The notes under the pieces were generated by a model that was given only the letters and a program-made list of their open reading frames with translations, searched no databases and was not told the DNA's origin. The position numbers and the translations under genes are program-made. This document shows positions 10,605 to 21,328 of a DNA stretch of 64,000 nucleotides, piece by piece. How positions within the stretch are numbered: position 1 is the stretch's first letter; each line of letters starts with the position of its first letter. Origin of the DNA: Sinotaia quadrata (taxonomy: Eukaryota; Mollusca; Gastropoda; Architaenioglossa; Viviparidae); NCBI GenBank assembly GCA_028829895.1, contig CM054179.1:49683391-49747390 (forward strand), written 5' to 3'.

Positions 10605-11906
10605 TAGTTCAATCGTATCACAGCCATTATCCACCATTTCACAACAATCACCAACAACCATAAATTGCTTCATGTCAATCATTTACAGCAATCACTAACC
10701 AGAGCGATTAATTAGTATTCAACAGCCAGCAAATATTTCATAATAATCATAAAATATTTCGGGACAATCAATGAACATCTCAATATAATCAACCATCGTC
10801 AATTGCGAAATACTCATCAGCCATTTTAAGACTATCACCAATCCTGAGCAATAATCATCAATCGTTTTATAGAAATCATTAACCCATTTACTACAATTAT
10901 TAATCCATATTCATCAACCAGGAAAAATTAAAAAACATTTATCAAATGTCAAACGATAATTACCTGTTTTATCGTAACATTAATCAATACTAAAAACACA
11001 GACAAAATTTAACAACACTCATCAACCATTCCACGTGAATTACCAGCGATTTACTAGCAATCACGAACCGTTTCATGATAATCATCGGTCTATTTACGAC
11101 AAAATAACCAGCTAATATTTCAAGACAGTCATCAATCATTGTTCGATAATGATTGATATTTTCATGAAAATCATCAACCCTTAATAACAAATACCAAAAA
11201 TGTAATCCACGACAATCACTTATATTTTATAACAATCACATCACCCATTTTACCACATTGACCAGCTATTATTTAACTAGTATTTAGTAACAACCAATTT
11301 ATACAACCTTCATCCATTTCATGACAATTACCATCCATGTCACAGCAATAAGTAAATATTTCATAACAACCAACAATCCATTTTTGTCGAACACTAACAT
11401 TTTATCATTATGTGACCTTCTCCAACCCTTTCAAGATGTGTATCTTACAAAGCCATCAAACATTGTATGACATCCATCAAACATATTACGACATCCATTA
11501 AGCATATTAAGAATCCATCAAATAGATTACAACAACCACCAAATATATTACTATATCATCAAACATATTACGACAATCATCAAACATTTTACGACAACTA
11601 TCAAACATTTTACGACAACCATCAAACATATTACATCAGCCATCAAAGATTTTACGACATCCGCCAAACATATTACGATAACCATCAAACATATTACGAT
11701 AGCCATCAAAACTATTACGTCAGCCATCAAACAATCTACGACTTCCATCAAACATATTACAATAGTCATCAAACATTTTATGTCAGCCATAAAACATTTT
11801 ACGACATCCATCAAACATATTACGACATCCATCAAAATATTTTACTACATCAATCACACATTTTACGACATCTCTCAAACATATTACAATAGCCACCAAA
11901 CATTTC
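10605..11906. repeat. Long 21-bp satellite-like array, decayed on its left
   Basis: From about 11440 to 11906 the unit catcaaacatattacgacaa (plus c) repeats every 21 bases. Between 10605 and 11440 only diffuse traces of words such as caatcatcaacc and ccatttcatgacaa remain, with looser spacing of 21-25. At 1.3 kb it is the longest array here. The 141-codon frame at 11467-11892 encodes a heptapeptide repeat of HQTYYDN type. The opposite strand is also open, so coding is unlikely. Confidence 0.88.
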
Positions 11907-14213
11907 TATCGCAACTATAACCAGCACGACAAAAAAACTACAACTGAAGTTAATTTCTTTTCCTGGAGAACTCTTCTACGATGCTGCTGCATGCTCCCTT
12001 CTCTGATTTAAAATTCGGGAAATATCATTAAATCGATGGCATTCTTAAAATCACTTTTTAAAAATCGCGCTCCAAAAAACCTTAAGTGAATGCAATGGCC
12101 GTGCTCGAAGAACGACCACCGTAAGTCATATTTCCAACGACATTAAAACAACGCAGCGCGCAGGGGGGCAGGGCTGATAGTTTGATTTAAAATAAACTAT
12201 TTTTCGATGTACTGAAACACCAACAACGTCTCATTATCTGTCGATACTTCTACCCTAGCCTGTCATCATCACCGCCGCCGCCGCCACCACCACCACCGCC
12301 ACCACCTCCACCAACTTCAACGTCCCGATATGTTCAGCGCACCGTCCCGTTAAAAGAGAAAAATTTCATTTCACTCGATACTAGCTCCACTGCCCCTCCC
12401 AATCGATACTGCGAAACTCCTCGTCCCCCTGGGAATGGAGGACGAAACATTTCGATTCCCTGAAGGGTCTGAAAAAATTAATTAAATGTGATTTTTCTTC
12501 CGTCAACGGTTTTCTGCAAATGCCATTTGCGGTGCGTACTTCATGGTTCCGCTGTCTAGTAATGGTAAAGCCTTGGCTTAAAGACACCGATATAACGACA
12601 TGATTGGTTAAGATGTCTGGTGCCCGTCGCAGAAGTATTTCATCAAAATAGAATAAATATTGTTCCTTTCAGTTGATTCCAAGTGCTGTTAACGTACCAC
12701 GTCCGTCTTAAGATGGGATCACGTTAGAATTTTTTTAACACAAGAAATCAGTCTGTCGTAAATGCTAACAAAAAACAGCTCTTTTAAATAACAGAAACAT
12801 TTACAACAGCAGCAACCACCAAATATACCATGTGAGTGAATATGCAGGTGACCAAGTGATTAAAAAATATATATTTAGGTTTAATGAGCACTTTCCTGCT
12901 GCAGTTGAAGTTGCATACATGTGCACACGTCTAGGGAGAGATTTAAGTTTCGAAAGGGAGAGAAATAATGAATGGGGGTAAAAAGAAAAGGGGGAGAATA
13001 TACGAGGAGCTTGCAGATTTCTTCTCTGCACGAGTTTCAACTGCCGAGGGATCTTGATGAAAGTGGCCTATGGCCAATCCAGCCCACGGCCTAGCTAGAG
13101 ATCTCTCGTTCAAAGGGTCCAGGTCCCACCCATTCCCGGAGTGAAAAACTTACGGGTATCCTCATCCACTCCAGCTCCACGTTGTGGGATAGTATTTAGT
13201 CTGTCGGGTGGGATGATAAATCTGGGATCACGTACCAACGGCTGCGAGCGTTAAGGTCCCAAGGCAGTTGAACATCGCAACGAAAAAACCGTTTCCCGGG
13301 CAATAGTTTACCCGGAGAAACCACAGGAGAGATACTATGTCCTTCACTCAGTTCCTCCCTTGCACTATATCCTTTCCCGAACATACGCCCATCGACAAAT
13401 CAGCTAACGTTGGAAGCAGACGTGAAAGCCACTCACACAAGCAAAAGTCCGCCACTTTTATGCTAAGGAACGGTTACAAGGCCAAACGAACGGGAATCAA
13501 ACTTGGCCTTCTTGAGTGAAAGGCTAACTTTTTTTCTTTTTACGTCTGTACCCTTTCTCCTACAAAACTTGGATTTTATTTTTCTTTACGAGAATTTTAC
13601 TATAGCCAATCTTTATAACAATGCCACTCCAATCCTTTCTGTTTCAGATTTAATAGATAGAAACCGAACAACATTCATATCAAGGAGACCATCTTTGCCT
13701 TACAACTAAAAGAATAAAAAGATTATTTTTATATCATTCAAACTTTAATGACTTTAAATTTCTATACCAACGTTATTTTTTGTGTTGATTGTGCATACTT
13801 TTTATTATATATTTAAAAGTATATATTCACTAAACAATAAACTTTTTTTAAAGTGTAGCAAAAAAAATAGCCTTTCAAGTGACTGACATAATGATAATGA
13901 TAATGTTAATGTTAATAGTCATTGCTATTACCTTTCTATTTCTGAATATAATGTTCAATGAACAATTTTATTATTATGGGTATTATCTTAATAAAGACAC
14001 TAAGAGTCTCGGTTAAATGTCTTACAATTATTCATGTCGTACATAACTAAGCACAAATCTAGTTGTTAATCTTGACAAAAGAAAGTCTGTAGATAAAAAT
14101 TCTGAACAGACAATTTTATATAGAATATAATTTACATTTATACTTTTGTTTGAGAAAAAATTACAAATACAGACTATCAGATAGACGCACAGACAGACGC
14201 ACAGACAGAGATA
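11907..14213. other. Mostly unique DNA, no gene supported
   Basis: Apart from the triplet tract, no repeat array is seen. 13060-13515 is richer in G+C. Open frames there (13196-13384 on -, 13337-13519 on +) overlap on opposite strands and resemble no family I know. A small inverted repeat, aaggccaa (13478-13485) with ttggcctt (13503-13510), could form an 8-bp stem. 13520-14210 is strongly AT-rich. Confidence 0.5.
12262..12313. repeat. CCG/CCA trinucleotide tract
   Basis: Compound run of ccg, cca and cct triplets. It is short and impure. Confidence 0.93.
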
Positions 14214-14301
14214 TAGTTTTCTTAAATTAACTGATCCTGCACGGAAAATTTGTTCACAGTCAGACAGTTTTCTTAAATTAACTGATCCTGCACGGAAAAT
14301 C
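14214..14301. repeat. 50-bp direct duplication
   Basis: agttttcttaaattaactga followed by tcctgcacggaaaat starts at 14215 and 14265. Confidence 0.94.
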
Positions 14302-15389
14302 GGTTTCTTTGTTGGTACAAGTTCTACGAACAAGTTCTCATCATTATGATTTCAATATTCTTAAATCTTAATAATGTTTAAGGATGTTACAGAATACTTC
14401 AATTAACAAATTAATCCTTCTGCTTTTTTTCATACATTATTATAATATTGAATATTGGTGCGATCATTATTCATTTGTTCACCAATCAAATAAAGATATA
14501 TATTTTCAAAATTTACATTATCTACGTAGAATTCCAAATAATATCTAACCCTTTTACATTCAAGTACTGTAAAAATAGCAGAAAACAAAATTTCATAATT
14601 AGAAAACGATACAAATAGGATAATATCAGGTAATTCTTTGTACAATTGTGGAGTTATCAAAATGAAGAGCCTTCTTTCTCCAAGCTGTCAAATAACAAAC
14701 AGATACTGCAAAACAGACTGAGCTTCCAAACTTACATTTCCAAATGACCTATATGGGCCTTTGATAGTTATAATTCTATTGGTCAGCCTCGTGTACTATA
14801 TAGCTATTCTGAGCCAATCGGTGATTGATAACACAACTTTCATACTAGCCAGTGCCTTAGAAACACATTTAATGTCTGTATAGGAAATTAGATGAAAATA
14901 TTCCGTGTAAGACTCAAAGTATATATATTCACTTACAAACAGTGTCACTTTATTGCTTTCGTTTTGTTTGATTTCGATGCTTTCTTGGATACAGCTTGGA
15001 TACAGTGATGATTACACAATAATTGCTCCTAGAAACCGTTTTTCTCTGCCTCACTCCTCCTCTTTCGCCCTTCCGTCGAAAGCTAGGAAGGAATATGTGT
15101 TTCGACTTCGCACTTAAACAACAACAAAAAATCAGAACAGATTTCAGGGTGTTAATAACAGTTTGAAACAGCAGTTCTAAATGCTTGCGTAACATGCAAC
15201 ACGCTTTGGCTTCATAAAAAATGAATCCTAGCAATTGCTTCCGGGCAGTTAAAGCCGCATGCGTTCTCTTGTACACAGGTCGTAATCTTGGATTCCAGCT
15301 TTAGCTAAATTATAATTCAACCATGCAGTCTTGCACAATTCTCATCTAAGCGACACGGTGTCGTCCATTAATGTTTAGATACTGTTATT
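14302..15389. other. Unique AT-rich DNA, no gene recognised
   Basis: The minus-strand frames at 14430-14660 and 14950-15276 show no domain, signal or splice context. Nothing else is evident. Confidence 0.55.
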
Positions 15390-15431
15390 AAAACAAACAA
15401 ACAAACAAACAAATAAACAAACAAACAAACA
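15390..15431. repeat. (AAAC)n microsatellite
   Basis: About ten tetranucleotide units with one aaat interruption. Confidence 0.97.
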
Positions 15432-15605
15432 TATCCACTTCTGCCTGCTTATTTTCTGGATGAAATAAAAAAAAAATTAACGCTGGAAAGAACGAATTTC
15501 AGCAAAGTGTTTTATGATCTGCACAGGCAGTCAAACGTGAAAAATGTTTCTCTATAATGTTGCAGAGTTATAACGGTCGACAGATACAATAGATACAGGA
15601 AGTTG

Positions 15606-15884
15606 TAAAGTGTCTTTGGTCTATTTCTTTATATGTATATAGTGTGTCTGTGGCCTATTTCTTTATATGTATATAGTGTGTCTGGCCTGTTCCTTTATAA
15701 GTACATGTAAATAGTGTGTCTGGCCTGTTCCTTTATAAGTACATGTATATAGTGTGTCTGGCCTGTTCCTTTATAAGTACATGTATATAGTGTGTCTGGC
15801 CTGTTCCTTTATAAGTACATGTATATAGTGTGTCTGGCCTGTTCCTTTATAAGTACACGTGTAAAGAGCGTTTGGCCTTCTCTT
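15606..15884. repeat. 38-bp minisatellite, about 7 copies
   Basis: The unit contains tggcctgttcctttataagt followed by acatgtatatagtgtgtc. Period is 38 in the centre, and the first and last units are diverged. Confidence 0.95.
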
Positions 15885-15891
15885 TTATAGT

Positions 15892-15988
15892 TATGAATTA
15901 TAAGTGTTACATAATTCATCAGATGAATTAGAAGTGTTATATAAATTCATCAGATGAATTAGAAGTGTTATATAAATTTGTCAGATGA
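15892..15988. repeat. 37-bp repeat, about 2.6 copies
   Basis: gaattagaagtgttatataa and attcatcagatgaatt alternate. It directly follows the 38-bp array but is unrelated to it in sequence. Confidence 0.92.
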
Positions 15989-16266
15989 ATTGCGCTGATC
16001 AAGGACATTTTTTAACGCTTGATAAACGCTACACCGGCTTCATATGTAGCTAGAGCTGGAATTCTAAACCTTGTTATACTTTATTTTTAATACTAAACTA
16101 CAAACGTAACAATCCTGGTTCAGTTACATAGTGTAGCAAGTGAAGTAATTCAAACGACGTACACAATCTAACTCCTCAAAACAAACATACAAAACATCAA
16201 CTGAAAGAACTCAAACCATTATTGCTACAACAAAAACTACTAAAAGAGTAAAGCAAGAACAAATAT

Positions 16267-16446
16267 CAAATGCATAGAGATATCATAACATAACGTCAAG
16301 TGGAAGAGTACAAGTGTACTTAAAATAATGAAGCTTGCTCAGTGCTGGCCTGTTCAAATGCATAGAGATATCATAACATAAAGTCAAGTGGAAGAGTACA
16401 AGTGTACTTAAAATAATGAAGCTTGCTCAGTGCTGGCCTGTTCAAA
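16267..16446. repeat. 88-bp tandem duplication
   Basis: Two nearly identical copies begin with caaatgcatagagatatcat at 16267 and 16355 and end with gctggcctgttcaaat. Very few differences are seen, so the duplication is recent. Confidence 0.97.
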
Positions 16447-16516
16447 TCGTCTCACTGAACCTTTTCTTCCATTCGTTTGAACAGACTATGCATGCAGAGG
16501 AACGTGTACACCTAAC

Positions 16517-16519
<3 letters not shown>

Positions 16520-16579
<60 letters not shown>
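16520..16579. repeat. (AC)n microsatellite
   Basis: Pure CA run of about 29 units, followed by caaacaaacaaag. The open frames on both strands across it are artefacts. Confidence 0.98.
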
Positions 16580-16582
<3 letters not shown>

Positions 16583-16688
16583 AACAAAGACATGCACATG
16601 ATGGCACAGAGTCAATGTGCAGCAATTCAGCCATCTGTAGAATAACGAGCATCTTACATCAGTCGTCTTTTCCAGAGTCAAAAGTCTT

Positions 16689-16893
16689 GTCTCCTAGTGA
16701 CAGGAACAACCACACTGGTGAATGAGACCAGTCAAACAGATAGGTAAATTTAGTACTCCGGAGATTCTTCTATTATAAACCTCATCTCCTAGTGACAGGA
16801 ACAACCACACTGGTGAATGAGACCAGTCAAACAGATAAGTAAATTTAGTACTTCGGAGATTCTCTCTTCTATTATAAACCTCATCTCCTAGAG
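16689..16893. repeat. 94-bp tandem duplication
   Basis: ctcctagtgacaggaacaac recurs at 16691 and 16785. Both copies run to tctattataaacctcat; the second has a small ctct insertion near its end. Confidence 0.96.
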
Positions 16894-17323
16894 AGGGACA
16901 GCTATAGTTGGCTCATGTTCACACCTGTTCACATTCAAACAGACAGAAACTCTTGAGAAAAAAAATCACTGACAGAGTTTGACTCCAACAGAGGAAGGAT
17001 CCCTGGCTGGTAAAATTTATTTCGGATTGTTTCTCAAAATTCCAAGGACTGCTTGCGACATACAAAGTACATGAGTTTCTATGAGAAACTGAGTGTTTAT
17101 ATTTATTCTTGTGATAAGTACGATCTTTATTTCTTCTCAGACACGTTGGCTCTCACACATGCAACAACATAACAAATAAGTCAATTTACATTCTCAGCAA
17201 TACATTCTGCATGTTACTTCATTATTACTATAATCATTTCCATCATTTCCTTTACAAAGAATTCCTTTGTAATAAATTTCTGATAATTTTTTAAAATCAA
17301 AATCCAGCAAACATACTCATCGT

Positions 17324-17936
17324 CTCAACTCATCACGCATGCCATCAGCAGGGATAGCTACATGGATCTCTCAACTCATCACGCACTCCATCAGTATGTG
17401 TAGCTGCATGGATCTCTCATCACGCATGCCATCAGCATGGATAGCTGTATGGATAGCTGCGTGGGTCTCTCAACTCATCACGCATGCCATCAGCATGGAT
17501 AGCTACATGGATCTCTCAACTCATCACGCACTCCATCAGTATGTGTAGCTGCATGGATCTCTCATCACGCATGCCATCAGCATGGATAGCTGCATGGGTC
17601 TCTCAACTCATCACGCATGCCATCAGCAGGGATAGCTGCATGGGTCTCTCAACTCATCACGCATGCCATCAGCAGGGATAGCTGCATGGATCTCTCAACT
17701 CATCACGCACTCCATCAGTATGTGTAGCTGCATGGATCTCTCAACTCATCACGCACTCCATCAGTATGTGTAGCTGCATGGATCTCTCATCACGCATGCC
17801 ATCAGCATGGATAGCTGTATGGATAGCTGCATGGGTCTCTCAACTCATCACGCATGCCATCAGCAGGGATAGCTGCATGGATCTCTCAACTCATCACGCA
17901 CTCCATCAGTATGTGTAGCTGCATGGGTCTTTCAAA
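17324..17936. repeat. 46-bp minisatellite with higher-order A-B-C structure, 13 units
   Basis: Three unit types share a common frame. A has gcatgccatcagcaggga, B has gcactccatcagtatgtg, and C lacks the leading ctcaa (two of the three C copies also carry a short tandem gctgtatggata). Read in order they run A B C A B C A A B B C A B. The AB or ABC groups are thus duplicated as blocks, not only as single units. Confidence 0.95.
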
Positions 17937-18261
17937 ATTACAGGTCATTAATAATGGGAAAAGGCGAACATCCCCTTTCTTATGAAGTCTACGTTATGAC
18001 GACGAAAACCAGAACATTAATTTACCTAGCAATATCTTCCCCATACTGATGCCAAAGCAAGACCTTCATTATGGACATGTATAATTAAGATCGGAAATCA
18101 CTAAAGGTTATAAGTTTGACATCAAAAATCCACACCGGAACTAACCACTTCCCATTATGACACCTGGTGACCAGTAACTTGACACACTTCATCTACAATT
18201 TTTCCTCACCAAAATTGGTCCTTCACTGGTTTGATAAAACCCAAGTTGCTAGTACAGACAC

Positions 18262-18540
18262 CTCACCCAGTCTTATTACTTTTCTCACAGCCTATTAACA
18301 GGTAGCTCACCCAATCTTATTACTTTTCTCACAGCCTATTAACAGGTACCTCACCCAATCTTATTACTTTTCTCACAGCCTATTAACAGGCACCTCACCC
18401 AATCTTATTACTTTATCTCACTACCTATTAACAGGCAACTCGCCCAGTCTTTCACTTTATCTCACTGCCTATTAACAGGCATCTCACCCAAATTTTTACT
18501 TTATCTCACTGCCTATTAACAGGCAACTTACCCAATCTTA
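18262..18540. repeat. 44-bp minisatellite, about 6 copies
   Basis: The unit contains ctcacccaatcttattactt followed by ttctcacagcctattaacag. The last copies change to ttatctcactgcctattaac. Confidence 0.95.
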
Positions 18541-18749
18541 CTGCTGTATGCCTTTGGGTATTTACGTCCTGCTTCTGACTAGCTGTCTTCACACTTGAAC
18601 ATGTTCATAATTGTATCTACTTCCACTGGTAGTCAACTTATCGACAACAGACCACTCGTTTCACATCTCTATGACTGTACCCTCCAAGTAAACTAGACAG
18701 TCTTAAACCTTCTCGGATATAACGGCTCACTTCATTAAAACAACAGTGC

Positions 18750-18868
18750 AAACATTCTAGGTATAAATGCATGCAAAACAAATAATACGTAATAAACAAC
18801 AATGCAATAAATACAAGAATGTAAACATTCTAGGTGTAACACACAACTATTAATACGTAATAAACAAC
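18750..18868. repeat. 73-bp direct repeat, about 1.6 copies
   Basis: aaacattctaggt occurs at 18750 and 18823, and aatacgtaataaacaac follows at matching distance in both copies. Moderately diverged. Confidence 0.8.
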
Positions 18869-21133
18869 GATTCGAATTTTGATTGTCAATGAATTAATAA
18901 ACATAAATTATTTTAAAAATTCATCGAGATCCCTAAAATATATATCTAAATTGAATAGACAAAGTGTACCAACACTGAAGAATCATGTAAAATATCGAAA
19001 GTAGAATAATTTTTCTTTCAACTGAAAACTATTAAGCAAAGGCACAGCAAAAACAAATTGATTAATTTTCAGTTATACCCTTTAAATTCTAATCCAAAAT
19101 GACCATATCTGACATTTTTTTTGTGCAGTTCCCTTTCTTGCATTTGTCAGTTCTGATTTCTAAGTGATTTGCTTAATTCTTTTGAATACCAACATTGCTA
19201 TGTACAAATAGACTTGTATTTCACTTTCTTAAATGAAATCATTCTTAGGTCAGGAAAATGCCTTTCAATAACGTATATATTATTCAAGGAACTATGTACT
19301 TCTCAAAGAATTTCGAAAGTAAACAGATGGAAGATAAACCGTTGCTTGACTAACACGCATTTGCATTTGCAAAGAAAAACAGTTTTAGACAAAAAGTTTG
19401 GATCGCCTAACAATAAACTGAAGATCACATGACCTCTCGCATATAGTTCAACCACTAATTTGAGTATAAGTCTATAAAATGCGTGTACATGAATATTTAA
19501 TGAAACATTTAAACATCAATATGCTGTTTCTAATTATAATAAGCTAATTAATATATTTCGTCTTGTGTAAAGGAAACGAAAAGTAAAGTAAGTAATAATT
19601 CAGTAAAGAAAAGGAAAAGCAATTAAGTACAAATGAACGTGTAGATCCACAACGAATCACGAGTATATGACGATTACTAGTATGTGCTTAATAATACTCT
19701 CAGTCCAGGCGTCTCAACAGTTTACAGGTAGAAAATGATTTCTCACAAAATATATCTGCTTACGCTGTTTTTAGATTACTTTGTGGATTGTGCAATTCGT
19801 TGGCTAGAGATGCACTTTGGTTTCAAATGACGTCATTTTCTTGAGGTCAAATGTACTGAACTGAGTAAGGAAGCTATACGACCATAGTGAACTTCACTTC
19901 ATTACCAGTGCTAACAGATGAGAATTTTGCTAGTCAAGGAAACTTTATGCCTGGTGTAATCATCTTTGACCTATCTCCTTGTCAGTAAAGGTAACCACTC
20001 CTGCATTTCTAACCGTAACAGTTACTGAATTTTTCTATTTTATTCTAAAACTCACAAATGATATTTTACTTTACTCGTTCATGCCTAAAAACATTACGAT
20101 GTTGGACAATTATTTTAAATCTCAGAAACTTACACTAAGCAAGCCAATTTCTTATTCCTCAGGACAAAGTCGTCGTAGTACACAAAAAGCAGCTCTTAAT
20201 CAATATCATAGTTATGTACTAATCCACAGCCTTGTGACTCTTATCAGAGACTTATTTTCGAGTGAACCCCTCAAATTGTGTGGGTCCGATAACCAATGAA
20301 GTGAGTTCGATGGGTCGTGCTGGTTTAGATGCTGCATACTACCACATACGGACTACACAATTAATTGCTTTCACGACTTGCCCACGTGACTCCTTCTGAC
20401 CACCTAGTTTTCCAGAAGGATTCTCAGTCAGTCCAGGAAGACTTTCTCTGCAGCTAATCACGGCTACTACACATCATCAGTAGAATAAATTGCCCTTTAA
20501 CAGGGTGCGTGTCACGCCCAACCGGGCGAAAAAGAAAAAATCTTTAAGTTTGATCGAACGACGGTTCACTACGGCAGCCATGTCTTCAGGAAGAGAGCGC
20601 GCTGAGATTTAACGACAGATTTGTACAGATGGGTCTCTGCCCTCTGCTATCTTTAATGGTTATTGCGTTATTGCCGCTCTGTGTCAACACGGGCAGCGAA
20701 ATTTTAATGTAATAAAATAAGGCAGGGCTTATGTTGTGACAAACAAGTGAATTTCGCTGTAGTCATAGGCGTCGAAACCGTGGTACAAGAACAAAATCTT
20801 CTGTCAAATATTAACATATCTCACCTGACTTTTAGACCCATGGTCTCGCTATTGCAGTTTTGTTACACAACAAGAGGATGTGGATTTCTGAGAGTTAGTT
20901 TGTACGTACGTCCTCACATGCCTTAAGAGACACTTTATGAAGTCCTATTATAAATTGAAAAGGGCCATGATATCTGAGAGATAATTTGGGTGGATATTTA
21001 CCAACTCATATGCTTGGTGGCAGCAAATTTACATGGTGAAGAGGACCTGAGAACTCAAGTGGATATTTATCGTTTCATCCATCTTCAAGGCCAACTTGTG
21101 CTGGCAGGCTACACGGGGAAGATGACCCCACAA
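18869..21133. other. Unique DNA, no gene supported
   Basis: Mostly AT-rich. One TGACGTCA octamer is at 19828-19835. The 106-codon frame at 19979-20299 has no recognisable domain. 20490-20710 is richer in CpG. 20988-21133 looks like two diverged copies of a 68-base block that both start with gtggatattta and end with gaagaggacc or gaagatgacc. Confidence 0.5.
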
Positions 21134-21328
21134 CAGGGGCGCACAAACTTTTTAGGCCAGAGGGCCAAATTTCCAATTGATAGTGCATGGAGGGCCGCAA
21201 GTCAGATTGCACATGGATGGCTCAGTAGAAAAAAACAACACAAATAATGAAATAAAGTCCTCCGGGGCCCGCACAGAGCCCTATCTCGGGCTGCATGCCT
21301 CCCGCGGACCGTGGTTTGTGCACCCCTG
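21134..21328. mobile_element. Non-autonomous hAT element (MITE-like), 195 bp
   Basis: The left end is caggggcgcacaaac and the right end is the complement gtttgtgcacccctg, 14 of 15 positions inverted-matching. The flanking octamers are ccccacaa and ccctacaa, 7 of 8 identical, which fits the 8-bp target duplication of hAT transposition. The interior has no open frame of note. Its ends differ from those of the 3.3-kb hAT at 4771, so it was mobilised by another hAT source. Confidence 0.88.

Noticed and set aside
11467..11892. 141-codon open frame with a HQTYYDN-type heptapeptide repeat
   Set aside because: Frame follows from a 21-base tandem unit, the minus strand is open over the same bases, and there is no signal peptide, start context or splice context.
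13478..13510. Small stem aaggccaa/ttggcctt with a T-arm-like loop on the minus strand
   Set aside because: No acceptor, D or anticodon stems fit around it; an 8-base stem is expected by chance in 64 kb.
16416..16681. Open frames through CA/GT microsatellites (also 25029-25502, 43297-43716, 44353-44651, 45336-45539)
   Set aside because: Alternating TH/HT or VC repeats are the translation of dinucleotide runs, not proteins.
17339..17681. Two open frames encoding HAISMDSYMDLSTHH-like repeats
   Set aside because: They mirror the A-B-C minisatellite units; the frame is lost wherever unit C changes length.
20990..21247. 85-codon frame upstream of and into the short hAT element
   Set aside because: It crosses the transposon boundary at 21134 and has no known domain.
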